Shown in pieces: positions 1-13,044 of a stretch of 64,000 nucleotides of DNA. Below the pieces are notes generated by a model, which ran no database searches, was not told the DNA's origin, and saw nothing but the letters and a program-made list of their open reading frames with translations. The stretch covers positions 13,960,197-14,024,196 of the forward strand of contig NC_092261.1 in the NCBI RefSeq assembly GCF_036320965.1, written 5' to 3'. This DNA is from Panulirus ornatus. Taxonomy: Eukaryota > Arthropoda > Malacostraca > Decapoda > Palinuridae. Both the position numbers and the translations under genes were made by a program. The first letter of the stretch is position 1, and every line of letters starts with the position of its first letter.

Positions 1-499
1 GAATTCAAGTTGGGGAAAAGAAAAAGGATTCATGTCCCCGCACTCTATACCTCACTTCTCCATCGCAATACTTGCAAGATAAAACTAAAAAAAAAAAAAA
101 CCAGAGAAAGTGCAAACGCGAGAAGCAGAGATGATTTCCAGATTGGGAGAAAAAAAACAAAAAAACATCATATTCATAAAAGGTCATCTAGACGACTCTC
201 ATGATAACCGTCTCGATGGCCTTAACTTATCTAGCGTAGGAAAGAGAAGGTTACGACGTGATCTTAATACCAACACGTCTTCAAAATCACCAGAGGGGGT
301 TCGACACTCTCCATTGTAAGCAGCTGTCGAATAAGGTGCAGGATTCGTCGTTTTCCCTCCCCACCGATGGATTCAAAGTCGTAGGGGGTAAATCCTTTTA
401 CTACGGGTGAGGCAAAGCACTTTTGTTTTCCCCCCCTCAAGTGTTTAGTACCTGTTTACATACAGTATGACTTTACAACAAGAGGACACTCGGTGAAGT

Positions 500-625
500 C
501 TTCGTGGGGTCTTTACCCCCACTGGCCCGGGGTGGGCTCAAGCTCCTGGAGTGGGTCTTTGGTCGGCCAAGCTGTTGGAAGCCACAGACCGCAGGCCCAC
601 ATAGCCCAGCTGAAAGCAACACTAC
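500..625 (+). repeat. Dispersed repeat, copy 1 (GCTGTTGGAAGCC family)
   Basis: It contains GGTGGGCTCAAGCTCCTGG, GTGGGTCTTTGGTCGG and AGCTGTTGGAAGCCACAG, then GCAGGCCCACATAGCCCAGC. It aligns with 53090-53230 with several small gaps. Confidence 0.55.
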
Positions 626-1029
626 TAGATGCAGAGAAGAGGAAGACCACCCCTCAGGCCCAACGAATGATGTTAGTTTTCCCTCTTTAAATGAAGCTTT
701 ACAAACATGTCTCGTAAAGTATCATTTTGCATTTTCGCACTCCCTTCAGTTGTCACAAACTGCCTCAAGATGACTCAGTGATCGGCAGCTGTTTGTATCT
801 CATCGCATTCTTCTGCGCCGTGTCTTCCAGCAAAGATGAGGTACTGACACCACGCACGATATGGAGTCTCCCAGCAAGGATGGCGCCTCGGGATCCACCC
901 CAGCAGAACAGTGGGGAAAGCTATGACTGCAGGTGGGGTGGCGTAGACCCAGCCAGGGCTGCGCCACCCCCGCCTGCCGCTCTGGCCCAAGAGAGACAAT
1001 CACTCAGCAACATCCATCCGCAGCAGCCC

Positions 1030-1255
1030 AGCTGTACCGGGAGACTGTAAACGTACTGGGGCTCTGTAAAGGTACCGGGATTCTGTAAATGTACCGGGAG
1101 ACTGTAAAAATAGAGGGGGTCTACGTACTTCACGGGAGACTGTCTATGTACAGGACTGTCTATAAATGTACCAGAAGACTATAAATACATTTGAGGCCTG
1201 TAAAACCAGAGAGGAATCTGTGTAAAACGAAAAAAAAAAAAAAAATGTACCGGGA
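1030..1255 (+). repeat. Degenerate 20-25 bp repeat
   Basis: GTACCGGGAGACTGTAAA-like units (about 7), followed by an A15 run at 1229-1244. Confidence 0.6.
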
Positions 1256-1514
1256 AGTATGCCAATCATCCATGACATTTGATTTCGTACTCTTATGTTG
1301 TAGCAAATGCATGACCTCGCCTCGCTCAAGGTAAGTCGCCTGGTTTTACAGGTCAACCCGCGCTTCAGACAGCAGCGCAGACAGCCGATGCTGTGCTGGT
1401 GCGGGAATAAGCACACCTCACGTCGTAAAAGAATTGGAACATCTTATGAAAATACTGAAATTAAACATGTGCAGAGGTGAGGGAGAGAAAGCACTGTGGA
1501 GATTATGTCTTTTA

Positions 1515-1515
<1 letters not shown>

Positions 1516-1600
<85 letters not shown>

Positions 1601-1876
1601 CACGTGGGAGTGATATTAATAAAGAAATCTTGTTACTCCTGGAGAATTATGAGGGAGAGATGCGTGGACGACTGCTCGTGTCATTCACTATCATGACGTC
1701 TTACAAAATGTTCCCACCTCCTGACGGATCAGCCAGCCACCTCCAGCAGGTAGCTCTTCATTACCAGTCTGTCAAAGTTGGGGGAGTGGATGTCACTTTC
1801 CACAGGGATCAACATCTTCGCTCCCACACTGTCATACTAACCCACTTTCCTCTCAATTATGTATCTGTCTCCCTCT

Positions 1877-1951
<75 letters not shown>

Positions 1952-2149
1952 CCAGAATTATTTTCTTTGAGAGCCCTGATGTTACTCAAGACCTTTTTAA
2001 AGGCTCCTGCAGCCCTAGGATAAGCTATCTATAGTAGCATAATAGTAGGAGGTGAATGCAATCTCCTACTGAGTGAGAAGTTCTTTGACGAGAATGTATT
2101 CCCAGTGATACATTATCGCCAAAGGTAACCGATCGTAGGCGGAGTCCGG

Positions 2150-2202
<53 letters not shown>
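1516..2202. repeat. Three (TA)n arrays
   Basis: Arrays at 1516-1598, 1880-1948 and 2152-2202, separated by about 280 and 200 bp of unique sequence without coding signal. Confidence 0.9.
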
Positions 2203-2203
<1 letters not shown>

Positions 2204-2384
2204 TACGATTATAATCGTACTCAACCTGCCCTTGGTACTGAAGAGGCTCGTCTGAGGGTCGCCCGCGCCCGCTGCCGGCTGTCTCAAACTATCGTACATC
2301 CTTGAGGAAAACGCAAGCGTACAGCTACGTCTTCTCGTATGGAGATCTGCCAATATCTGCTTCTTGATGACTGATGAGCGTAAC

Positions 2385-2515
2385 CAGCTGCTGCTGATGT
2401 GGGGCTGGACGATCTTGATGTGGGTGCTGCCACTGTTGACGTGGGACAGGAGACTGTTGATGTGGGATACGAAACATGATGTGAAGCAGGACACTGTTGA
2501 CGTGGGGATAACTAC
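2385..2515 (+). repeat. Degenerate CTGTTGATGTGGG repeat
   Basis: About six imperfect 20-30 bp units (CTGTTGACGTGGGACAGGAG etc.). Confidence 0.55.
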
Positions 2516-2579
2516 TTTGGAAACCAATGACACCTACATCAACGCTTGGGTCCTGAAGAACTGTTATGGGGTAAACATA

Positions 2580-3415
2580 TGAGTCTTACTTTCAGGTCAG
2601 GTACTGCTGAGCATGGCACAATACAGGGATCTCTGTGTTGGGTGTATCTCTACGCGAATTCATATTTTCTTTTTTTTTCACTTCCTGACGGCTAAAATGA
2701 CCAGCAGTCTTTGCCACTGGTCTGCCAAGACCGCAGTGTCCTTGATACACAGACGAGGCGTCAACACCAAGTAATTATACACGCTGATAGCGCACACCCG
2801 CCTTCAAGTCATATCTTAGAATACTCATTCCTTTTTTTCTTATATTCTTAAGCAAAAGTATTCAGCGCACCAGCTACGTGCAGTGAAAACTGCGCAACAT
2901 ATAAGTCAACAAATTGCGCTGCTTATGAGGTAAGAGGATGGGAGGCGGGTGGGTGGCCATGCGTGCGGCCACGGGTGTGGAGGAGGTGGCCAGGGCCACG
3001 AGGAGGCGTGTGGTAGGTGAGGACGAGGCTCATAAACTACTTTTTTTAAATACATGGATGTGGCCACACCCACTCCGTCGTCTACCGTCCTTGACGAGCG
3101 TATTCAGGTTATGTGGGGGGTAAAAATGGGATGTAACAATAAGCTAAATATTCCATTATTTTTTTCAACGATAATAATATCCTCCTGTCACTACGTGGTG
3201 GCCGGGGGAAGAAAAAAAAAAAAAAAGAAGAAGAAACGACACAGCCATTTTTCTTATCGTTGGATTAGTACCCACTGCTGCCGGCAGGTGCGGAACTCTC
3301 AAGCCTAGCATTACAAGCAGAGCCAATTGAGTGTTGCTATTATTTTCCCTTAATGGTTTAGCCTCCTAGTTATCAGCTGGCACGATGGGGGCTTACTAGA
3401 ACGACCCAAGTCCTA

Positions 3416-3420
<5 letters not shown>
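2580..3420. other. No gene seen
   Basis: Mixed-composition sequence with short poly-T and poly-A runs; no long frame, splice-bounded block or repeat I can name. Confidence 0.5.

Positions 3421-3421
<1 letters not shown>

Positions 3422-3494
<73 letters not shown>
3422..3494. repeat. (CT)n microsatellite
   Basis: Uninterrupted CT array of 73 bp. Confidence 0.95.
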
Positions 3495-3498
<4 letters not shown>

Positions 3499-4075
3499 AG
3501 TTGATTCTCAACAGTCTCGTTTACGAGTAGCTGGATCGACTTGATGTCCTCATAGATGGAAGAAAAACATAAACATAAGAAGAGACACTCAGCAAGACCT
3601 GCTCGTAATGCTAGTCTGTCAGTGCCGCCTGCTGGTAATGGTGGGTACTAATTCTGCAAGACGAACGAAGGCTGCGTCGTTTCTATCCATCTATGGCAAA
3701 AGCGAGGGACAACAGACCCAGGACACAACTGGCCACAAAGCAGCAGCTTGCTCCCTGCTCTCACCGTGAGAAGACTCAGTTATTCTGTACCTTCGAATGC
3801 CTCCAACATGAGCGCATGAAAACATACTTTACATTATGGATAAAACATAACGACAGTAATATTCATAACAGGAACACTGCAAAACCCATAAGATGGCCAA
3901 CACAATCTGCGACAAAACAGTTGATTATAAAAAGTTCTATTACGCATATTGAGCCAGAATGAGACTCCCCAGTAGAGTACAATGACTGATGTTTTAGTAG
4001 GGTAAAAATCAAAATAAAATCCAACATGTGCATTAGGTGAAGTGTAGTGTCTCCAAAATAAAGGGAAAAGTCTTC

Positions 4076-4153
4076 CTTCAGGGGACTGTGCTGACACCTC
4101 TGCTGTTTCTCACACTTACATACAACAGAGATATACATATGAGAGTCAAGTGA
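4076..4153 (+). mobile_element. Short reverse-transcriptase remnant
   Basis: The frame 4076-4150 reads LQGTVLTPLLFLTLTYNRDI followed by HMRVK and a stop. This resembles the PQGTVLGPLLFLLYINDI block of jockey-type non-LTR elements. Flanking sequence up to about 4010 and 4200 may belong to it but is too decayed for me to read. Confidence 0.5.
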
Positions 4154-4169
4154 GAACACTGTGAAGCCC

Positions 4170-5148
4170 TCGAATCACAAGACCTTGCTGGGCCTGAAAT
4201 AATATATGTGTGAACAGCAACTAGAAATGAGGGACGACATGTACACACCCATCAACAGTTCCTGTACGGCATAGGCAAGGAGCTTTTTTGGGTCCTGGAG
4301 GAAATGCCATCATGAACATCAGCATGTCTGTCCAACCTAAAGATTCGCCAATTGTATATTACTAAAATATTTCACAAGTACAACGCCACCTCAGGGGAAA
4401 TTGGCTACCCTTTTAAATCTATCCTTTCCTGGGAGGTATTTATCTCCTCTTCAAAATTCCATGACGGTTATGGATTTGTTTACCTTCTCGCGTGCGAATA
4501 ACACCACAGGAAAACGGTTGATCGACCCAGCGACAGCAGGCGGCGGGCCTGCGGTGGGAGCAGCCAGCATGTGTTTCTCGTGCTCACCCGGCGAGCGGAC
4601 CGAACGCTGGAGGGGAGTCGCCAACAAGTCTCTCCTGCACTCCCCTATGCAGACTCACGATGGGAGCTGCCCACATTGAGCAGCAGCTTCCAGCGCTCAT
4701 CACGAGGAGAATGTCACGGTGAAGCAACCGTTAGCATACGACCAGGGAGGGAGTTGACTGGACTCAGCCGCGCGTAAACACCGCTCACACGGGGAGCGCG
4801 GGGGGAGCGGGCGGCCCCGGCTCTCTCTCTCCCTACCCGTAATTCCACATTCGTATACAGCAACTGCGGTTACGGTGGACCAGCTCTACCGTCTGCTAAC
4901 CACAGGGTGACGATACTCCCTTCACTCACCCTCCCTCTCCGGTAGCCATGTTCTGCCTTAGAACTCTTGTTCCTCTAACGGATCCCGCTACGACGCGCCT
5001 CCGATACCTCTGGTCCCTTGGCGGCTGGCTCGTGTGAGAGGGTGTTAGGCAACTAGTTGGAGGTGCCTGGGTATGGTAGGTCTGTGGTGTGGGCGGAAGG
5101 CCGGAGAACTAATGAAAGCCGTGAGGACAGAGAGGGAAGACCTCACTA
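4170..5148. other. No gene seen
   Basis: 4480-5000 is GC-richer, but I see no frame with exon-like boundaries. Confidence 0.45.
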
Positions 5149-5149
5149 T

Positions 5150-5278
5150 TTTTTTTTTTCTCCAAAAGAAGGAACAGAGAAGGGGGCCAGGTGAGGATAT
5201 TCCCTCAAAGATCCAGTCCTCTGTTCTTTACGCTACCTCGCTAACGCGGGAAATGGCGAATAGTATGAGAGAAAGAAA
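5150..5278 (+). repeat. Short interspersed element, GCTACCTCGCTAACGCGGG family, copy 1
   Basis: It starts in a poly-T run, continues with CCAAAAGAAGGAACAGAGAA and CCTCTGTTCTT, and contains the core CGCTACCTCGCTAACGCGGG followed by AAATGGCGAATAG. Its 3' end (GAGAGAAAGAAAAG) abuts the (TA)n array at 5281. The near-identical copy is at 53968-54108. Confidence 0.75.
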
Positions 5279-5280
5279 AG

Positions 5281-5497
<217 letters not shown>

Positions 5498-5810
5498 TGT
5501 GTGTGTGAATGAATGTGACAGGACTAATACCAGACAAATACATTGAGAGATAACCCTACACGCATTCAGACATAATGACAAACACCGTCTGATTGCGTTA
5601 TGCATTAAGCAATATCTCAGCAAACACTACGAGGCAGGGAATGGTGATAACGTCCTGGGGAAATTATGAGAGCAGGTCACAAACAAACATATTCCCGAGG
5701 TTTCGGGACTAGGAACGCTGAGTATAGTTTCCTGGAAACATTCTTATGAGAGGCGAGACGAGAGCGGAACGGGGCCATTACGGAGGCAAGGAAGACGCAC
5801 GCCCCCAAAT

Positions 5811-5862
5811 TATTCCACAAATTTAATAAATCGTGGCAATTCCTCGGCGGGGAAATGAGTGT
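5811..5862 (+). repeat. 52-bp exact duplicate, copy 1
   Basis: It begins TATTCCACAAATTTAATAAA, continues TCGTGGCAATTCCTCGGCGG and ends GGAAATGAGTGT. It is identical to 6332-6383. Confidence 0.85.
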
Positions 5863-6080
5863 GTGTCTCGGTGGGTGATGAGGAGACCAAGCACGAGGGG
5901 AAGGGGATGAAAAAGGGGTTCCTGCCACCCAAAGGCAGCGCTACTTGCAGTAGCAGGGGAAATGTGTATTTCTTTGGGGTAATTCTTTGACGAGACTGTA
6001 CACTCAGAGATGCAGGCTCACCTAAAGTGACTTTTCAGTTGTGGTATATATAACCTGTGGCAGTGGGAGTCCATAAACAC

Positions 6081-6487
<407 letters not shown>

Positions 6488-7097
6488 GATACATAAATAT
6501 AAGTAGGAAATATACATAGAGTATCACAATACTCAGACACCCAGACATAACACGAGAGCAGGTAGCGACCAGAACCAGACAGGTCTATCCCCAGCCAGAC
6601 CTGGCTGGTTGTGGTGGTGGGGAGGGTTAGGTGAGGGTGGGGAGGTGGACACACCACCACAGGTGGCCGCACGGGTCGTAATCCCTGTCTCACGACCACC
6701 ACACTGCCGGAGAAATTGAGTGGAGACAAGTTATCGTCCTCCTCCCCGTGGGTTGAGCCCCTCCTCCTCCTCCTCCTCAAGATTTACGCAGGGGAGGAGA
6801 ACGTGACGGGGTAATCGACGGCACGAAGGTCGAAATCTTGCATGTTGTCTGCGTGGAAAGAGCCCGTGCGGCTACCGTCCCCATATGGCACGCGTGGCCG
6901 GTAGGATACGGTGAAGTGAGTCATTCCCGGAGGGTGTGAGGCTCAGGTGCGTGCGGGTGGCGGGCGAGGTTGGGGTGTGCGGTGGGTGGCAGCTGCCCCA
7001 TATAACGTTATCTCTGACCACAGCTTCCTCCCCTGCAGCACCTGTGGGAAGGGGGGGAAGGAATGAGGTAGGAGAGACAGTGGCTAGGAGTGCTGGT

Positions 7098-7170
7098 CAG
7101 GGGGAGGGAGGGAGGGAGGGACGGAGGGAATGGGAGGTAGGGAGGGACGGAGGGGGAGGGACGGACGATG
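7098..7170 (+). other. G-rich tract with G-quadruplex potential
   Basis: Many GGG runs separated by one to four bases (GGGGGAGGGAGGGAGGGAGG and onward). Comparable tracts lie at 15876-15902 and 51406-51440 (GGGC repeats). Confidence 0.6.
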
Positions 7171-7295
7171 GTAAATGAAGGGTGCTGAGGGAGAGCGTGG
7201 ATGGCTGCAGGCCATCGGGGTAGTGGCAGTGTTTTAGCCCTGCGGTAAACACACACCACGCTTTCTCTCCCGTGTGATCACCCAGTCTCCTTCCC

Positions 7296-7333
<38 letters not shown>
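7296..7333. repeat. (CA)n microsatellite
   Basis: CA array, 38 bp. Confidence 0.95.
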
Positions 7334-7337
<4 letters not shown>

Positions 7338-7640
7338 GGGGGGAGTTTCTCCCCAAGCCGCTCCACCCCCTGCCCCACACACTACACCATCTGTAGCCTT
7401 GACTCCCCCACGATAATACCCCCTGACGACCGCTGGATAAGAAAACGCTCTGATATAGCGCAAGTCTTGTTATAACTTCACTTCGCTACTTACGGCAGAG
7501 TTAAAACTTCTCCGGGACTAACTTCCTGTCGAGGCGTTAACCGCTACGAATAACGTCTCTGTCTGTCTGTCGGAATATGCCCCCATCTTCTGTGGAACCT
7601 TCGTGGTGGTGACGAGTCTCGACTGCTTGGATCAATCAGC

Positions 7641-7762
7641 AAGACGACCAGGACCGATGTCAGCATGACGACCAGGACCGATGTCAGCAAGACGACCAGG
7701 ACCGATGTCAGCAAGACGACCAGGACCGATGTCAGCAAGACGACCAGGACCGATGTCAGCGG
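7641..7762 (+). repeat. 24-bp tandem repeat, 5 units
   Basis: Unit GACGACCAGGACCGATGTCA plus GCAA. Confidence 0.85.
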
Positions 7763-7764
7763 CT

Positions 7765-8829
7765 GGTCTCCCGTACGCTCTGGTACCCTAGGACTGTGGA
7801 TGATGACTGCTGCTACAGCAGTAGGGGGGGCACTTGCCAAACTATCGCTCACACTAACCACACACAAACACTCCAATTCCGTGCGACCTCAAGGCTCGTT
7901 ATAGGGAAAGGCGAAGGATAAGGAAACCATATGTCCATAATCTACCTTACGTGCCCATTACCTTATGATGCTTTTGGGAGGTCTTGCAGTACTTCCTGCA
8001 CTTCTCAATTTCAAGGGTATACATATTATGATCTTTTCGATGCCTGCTGAGCCGATAGGAAACTATTCTTAGGTATGTGCTGGGAACCCATTATTTCTGG
8101 GATCTCCTACGTGTAAATTACGGACATAACATCTGCCGTCTGGGCCCGAGAGAGTAAAGGCCTCTGCGCTCTGTCATTCCCAAGATGTCAGAGCCTTAAT
8201 AACGTCAGCGCATGATGGGAAAGATCTCTGCGCACTTTCTCACAACAGTCCCATCTGTCGTGAAACAAGGTAATATTATTATTCGGTTAAGTATTACGGT
8301 CTTGAAGAGAGCCGTTAACGTCCGTGCCATTCTCGTCTCGAAGGATGAGTGAAATCCGGATTGCCATCCGTTTTTGGACGAGGCGACAGCTATTGTGTCG
8401 TTAAAAAGGTAAAGCCAGTCATGTCCAGAGGTCCTACACACTGCTCCTGGCGAGGTATACTGAGGGGGGTTGGGTGTACGTTTCTCACTGTCTTCATAGG
8501 CGTCTTCAGGTCCTCCACAACGGCGTAGTCAAAAAAAAAAATAAAGTATTATTTAAAATATCATTACTCCAGCCGGCCGACCGAACGGACCTTCTACACA
8601 CACAGGAGGCGTGACGCACCCTCCGTGACGTGACTCACGTAACACCAGAACGACGTAACACTCCACTTTCAGCTGATCTTATCTGGGCGAGCGTCAACAT
8701 CATCGTAATCATCATACTTCCTCCCTCCACCCCATTCTCCTCTCCTCCTGCAGCAGGCGACGCATCCTCCCGTCACCATGGCGACGAGCAGTTCCTGACT
8801 TCCCACGACCTTCCACCCATCACTGCGCT

Positions 8830-8830
<1 letters not shown>
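7765..8830. other. No gene seen
   Basis: No exon-like frame and no repeat recognised. Confidence 0.5.

Positions 8831-8831
<1 letters not shown>

Positions 8832-8880
<49 letters not shown>
8832..8880. repeat. (CT)n microsatellite
   Basis: CT array, about 49 bp. Confidence 0.95.
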
Positions 8881-8885
<5 letters not shown>

Positions 8886-9235
8886 CCCCCCCATCATCAT
8901 GGCCTTGTTAGATGCTGGTAATTCCTGTTACAACACCCCCCCACCCCTTACTTCCCAACCAAGAAATGAAAATACACTTGTGATTGTCACGTTGTGAACT
9001 TGAACGGTACTTGCTAGGTGGTGGGTGCTGTGGTAGAAATATATCACTGTTGGTTGCTGGTGGTAGTTGTGGTGGTGGCTGGGTATGTGTTGTGGTACCC
9101 ACGTACGTACCCTGGGTGACGGCACTGGCTGGAAGGTGTCGTGGTCATCACGTAACCTGGATGATGGTTGGGAAGGCATTATGGTCGTCAAGGACCCCTG
9201 GTCAGTGTTGTTGGTTGAGAGATACCGCGACTCTC

Positions 9236-9345
9236 ACACACCCTGGTTGATGGTACTGACCAACACACCCTGGTTGATGGTGTTGACCAACACACCCTGG
9301 TTGATGGTGTTGACCAACACACCCTGGTTGATGGTACTGACCGGG
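9236..9345 (+). repeat. 27-bp tandem repeat, 4 units
   Basis: Unit CACACCCTGGTTGATGGTGT plus TGACCAA; frame TNTPWLMVL repeats because 27 is divisible by three. Confidence 0.85.
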
Positions 9346-9584
9346 AGGGACTGAGGTAACCAAACACTCTGGTTACAGATGGCAATGGACGACGGGTGTG
9401 CTGGCAGCCAAACACCTTGGTCGCTGGTTTCTTCTCAGGACTTTAGAAACAGAGTCAAGCAAACCAGTTTTTTTCGGTGACTGGCCTCCGGGTGACTTTC
9501 CACCGGCCCGCGAACACCAAATACACACACACACACACACACCACGAGACTACACCGGGTAACGAAGGCGGAGTGAGACTATCA

Positions 9585-9765
9585 TCTTAGATTCTACACA
9601 GGGGAAAATGAGGCAGCCTGGGACTCTACACGGCAAAACAAGATAGTCTCATACTCTCCATATGGGGGTGAAAAAACTGGGACTCTACACAGGAAAACAC
9701 GACAACCTCAGCCTCTACATTGGAAAGAGCACGGCAGCCTGAAACTCTACAGGACATGACAAAAA
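9585..9765 (+). repeat. Degenerate 35-45 bp repeat
   Basis: About five units of GACTCTACACAGGAAAACA with CAGCCTGG. Confidence 0.55.
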
Positions 9766-9960
9766 AAAAAAAAAGAAGGAGAAAGCCTGGGAATCTTCAC
9801 TGCAAAATGACCCCACCTGGACACAAGCCAGCGGACATACAAGGCATGGTGTGGATGGTGAGCCAGTCACTGCGAGGGAGGAGGCGCGGGGATGTGTGTC
9901 AATGGAGCGGTGAAGGCAGGAAGTGTGTTGACCCTGACAGCTGTGTTCGTGTGGTGTATA

Positions 9961-9962
<2 letters not shown>

Positions 9963-10010
<48 letters not shown>
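9963..10010. repeat. (GT)n microsatellite
   Basis: GT array, 48 bp. Confidence 0.95.
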
Positions 10011-10011
<1 letters not shown>

Positions 10012-10054
10012 AAACCACCGCAGCTGATCGATGATGGTGGCATGATCACTAATA

Positions 10055-10220
10055 CCCTCGGCTACAACACCCTGAACTACCCCTTAGCTCACCACAAGCT
10101 GAACTGCCACCCCCCCCCCCCTCAGTCACCATAACCGTAACTACCCTCGTTCACCACAACCAAAACTACGTCTGTCACCATAGCCCGAACTACCCTCAGA
10201 CACCACAACCTGAACTATAG
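10055..10220 (+). repeat. Degenerate ACCACAACCTGAACTACC repeat
   Basis: About five units with CTCAGTCACC variants; a related CACCACAACGTGAACTACCA motif recurs at 11190-11300. Confidence 0.5.
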
Positions 10221-10921
10221 CCACACTAGAAGCTAGATTGGCTTAGGGATATTCTTACCGTCTCTCGCGCTTCTTCTGAGGGTATGAAGACTGAGAGAAG
10301 GGGGAGAGAAACACAAGGTGTTCTACTGGACTAAGTAGAAAGGCCCATGAGCCTTTACACGTGGTGCAGACGAGATCAAGTGACTTAGGATGCAATTACG
10401 TAAGCAAGACTTCTGTGGTGATGTGCTGGAAGAGCGAGACAGGCGTCCCTTGATTGAGGTGCAACCACGAATGTCAAGCGTTCCTTAAGAAAAGCGTTCG
10501 GTTTCGGGATCTCGTGAAACTTCTGCAGAAGACAGCAGTGGCGCGTGCCGCGGTCCTGAGTTAATGGAAAGTGGCCGTTCGCGCTGTGTCCGTCTGAAGG
10601 CCGAGAATGTGATCACCACAGGGGCGCCCCGTCGTTCAAGCTGCTTCTCGAGAAAAGCGGCGGCGATGCCCTACGTGAAGCCTACCACAAGGGGCGGCAG
10701 GAGATGAGGCACCAAAGACTCCAACTGGAAGGAAGGGGAGGAGGAGGTATATCAGGGAGTCACATGACCTGCTGCCACTGGCGATGGAGAAATGCCCCAG
10801 GTGCTCCTGGAGTCACAAATCGCCCACAGGAGAGACATGAAGAGTGAGTCCCTGACAGACTAACTTCGATGACGCCACGGCTATTCATGAGGCCAGAGAG
10901 GTGAGCCATGCTGTAGGGCGG

Positions 10922-10923
<2 letters not shown>

Positions 10924-11000
<77 letters not shown>

Positions 11001-11084
11001 GTCAGGTGATGTCCCACTAATTAATCTCGTTATTTAACGCGACAAGTACAGTGGTCAGGTACTGCGTCAGGTCATTTAAGCCGG

Positions 11085-11132
<48 letters not shown>
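10924..11132. repeat. (GA)n and (GT)n microsatellites
   Basis: GA array 10924-10998 and GT array 11086-11132, 88 bp apart. Confidence 0.95.
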
Positions 11133-11133
<1 letters not shown>

Positions 11134-11489
11134 GTCAGGTCACTCGGGAATGGTGGCGGCGTCTCGGTCAACGACACTGTACCACCGTCACCACAACGTG
11201 AACTACCACCACCCTGAACTAACGACCACCACGACTCACTCTAACGACCACCACCACCACCTCCACCACCGATGTAACCAACACATTCACGACCTCGAAC
11301 TACCACCATCATGGCCTCAATTACTACAATAACAACCACCACCACAAACCACCACAATAACCTTCCACCTCTAGCACCATAAACCCGGCGGGTCACAACC
11401 ACGCTCCCGCCAACACCGTAAAAAATCGCACGTGTTATTAAAAAGAAATTCAAATTAAAGAGACAAACGCAATATCAGCACTCCGGCTC

Positions 11490-11665
11490 ATATGTTCCCC
11501 CTATTAATCCCTATTTCCGTCCCCTATTTTCCCCCTATTAGTACCTATTTCCCACCCTACTTTCCCTATTAATGCCCATTTCCCATCCTATTTCCCCCTT
11601 ATTAGTACCTATTTCCCACCCTATTAGCAACTATTTCCCATTTTAGTTCCCATTTCCCAATATTA
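11490..11665 (+). repeat. Degenerate CCTATTTCCCACCCTATT repeat
   Basis: About seven units alternating CCCTATTAGTACCTATTTCC and CCATTTCCCATCC. Confidence 0.6.
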
Positions 11666-11684
11666 CTCAACTCGAAATTTTATT

Positions 11685-11745
11685 ATCATTATTATTTTGC
11701 TTTGTCGCTGTCTCCCGCGTTAGCGAGGCAGCGCAACTCGAAATT
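11685..11745 (-). repeat. GCTACCTCGCTAACGCGGG family, copy 3 (variant)
   Basis: Reverse orientation with the core TCTCCCGCGTTAGCGAGGC, preceded by TTTTGCTTTGTCGCTG. This variant shares only the core with copies 1, 2, 5 and 6 and is closer to copy 4 (GGGAGACGGCG rather than GGGAAATGGCG). Confidence 0.6.
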
Positions 11746-12159
11746 ACATAAAAAAAAATGAACATACGTGTAAGTGTAAATTATAGCTGGCCCGATACCA
11801 TCCATGTATCGGTAAATCGGCAAACCCACCTTCCGCCAGACACCCCCGTTTGCCCCCCGGCAAGCCGAATTACATAACCTCTCTCACCTGTGTTCACGTT
11901 CTTCCCACGCCACGGAGCGAAGACCACGAAGCCCCCTTCATATCATTTCTATCCCCGCTGAAATTCACACCATTTCACAGACCACATTTCCAGCCAGTAT
12001 TCTCTCTCTCTTTAGTTCAGTTGGACATATCATTGCTTCCTACACTTTATCTCTCTCTCTCTCTCTCGTCTTAAAAGCATGAGGATACTGCAATACCATT
12101 TTTCCTTATCTAGTGTTCAGATATTGTAATGTGTATGTATCGTAATGAAACCCGCGCTA

Positions 12160-12202
<43 letters not shown>

Positions 12203-12204
<2 letters not shown>

Positions 12205-12347
12205 GGAAAATGATACACGAAAAGTTCCCAAGTGCACTTTCGTGTAATAATCACATCATCAGAGGAGACACAAGAGAGAAATATAACAGTCAGTTGATAT
12301 ACATCGAAGAGACGAAGCTAGGACGCCATTTGGTAAACATGTGATTG

Positions 12348-12349
<2 letters not shown>
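12203..12349 (+). repeat. Interspersed repeat, copy A
   Basis: It runs from GGGGAAAATGATACACG through CCAAGTGCACTTTCGTGTAA and TCACATCATCAG to GAAGCTAGGACGCCATTTGG. It matches the reverse complement of 19900-20033 over about 135 bp with few differences. It lies between (CA)n (12163-12202) and (TA)n (12352-12390). Confidence 0.75.
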
Positions 12350-12394
<45 letters not shown>

Positions 12395-12559
12395 CCAAGA
12401 TAGAACTCACCCCAGAAGCGAAAAAGGTAAAACGAAGGAAAATAAATTAAACAGAGGGGAAAAAAAAGGATTATATTCTAGTAACAGGAAGAAATCCACT
12501 GTGATGACGGAACACTGGTAACATTATCATGTACCGAGGCCATGGAGAGACGTAGCACA

Positions 12560-13012
12560 AGGCCCGACTACAGTGAAGTCAAAGACGTCACCAGTGAGCA
12601 GCCGACGTCATTACCGCACACCGGCTGGGTCGTCATGACGAAGCACGTGACAACCATAAGAGCGCAGCTGACGTCATCACAAGCCATCTGACGTCATCAC
12701 CAGTGTAGCTGATGTCATTATTTAGCATCTGGCCTCATCACAGTGCAGTTGACGTCATCACCAGTGCACTTAACGTCATCACCACAGAGCAGGTGGCGTC
12801 ATCACCACACAACACTTGACGTCATTGACATAGAACACTTGACTTAATCACGACGAAGCACTTGACGTCATTCACCATGGAGCAGTGGACGTCGGCATCA
12901 TAAAGCAGGTGACGTCACCACATATCAGGTGACGTCATAGTCACAAAAGCGTTGACGCTGACATCACAGAGTAGCTGACGTCAACGGCAACGGGTGAGGT
13001 CATCACAACAGG
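12560..13012 (+). repeat. Degenerate tandem repeat with clustered TGACGTCA octamers
   Basis: A degenerate unit of about 25-40 bp (GAGCAGCTGACGTCATCACC type) carries eight exact palindromic TGACGTCA octamers between about 12669 and 12981 and several one-off variants (GATGTCA, AACGTCA, GGCGTCA). TGACGTCA is the CREB/ATF consensus. Confidence 0.7.
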
Positions 13013-13044
13013 ACTGTGAAAGGGTCAACCACACCCCAAACAAC

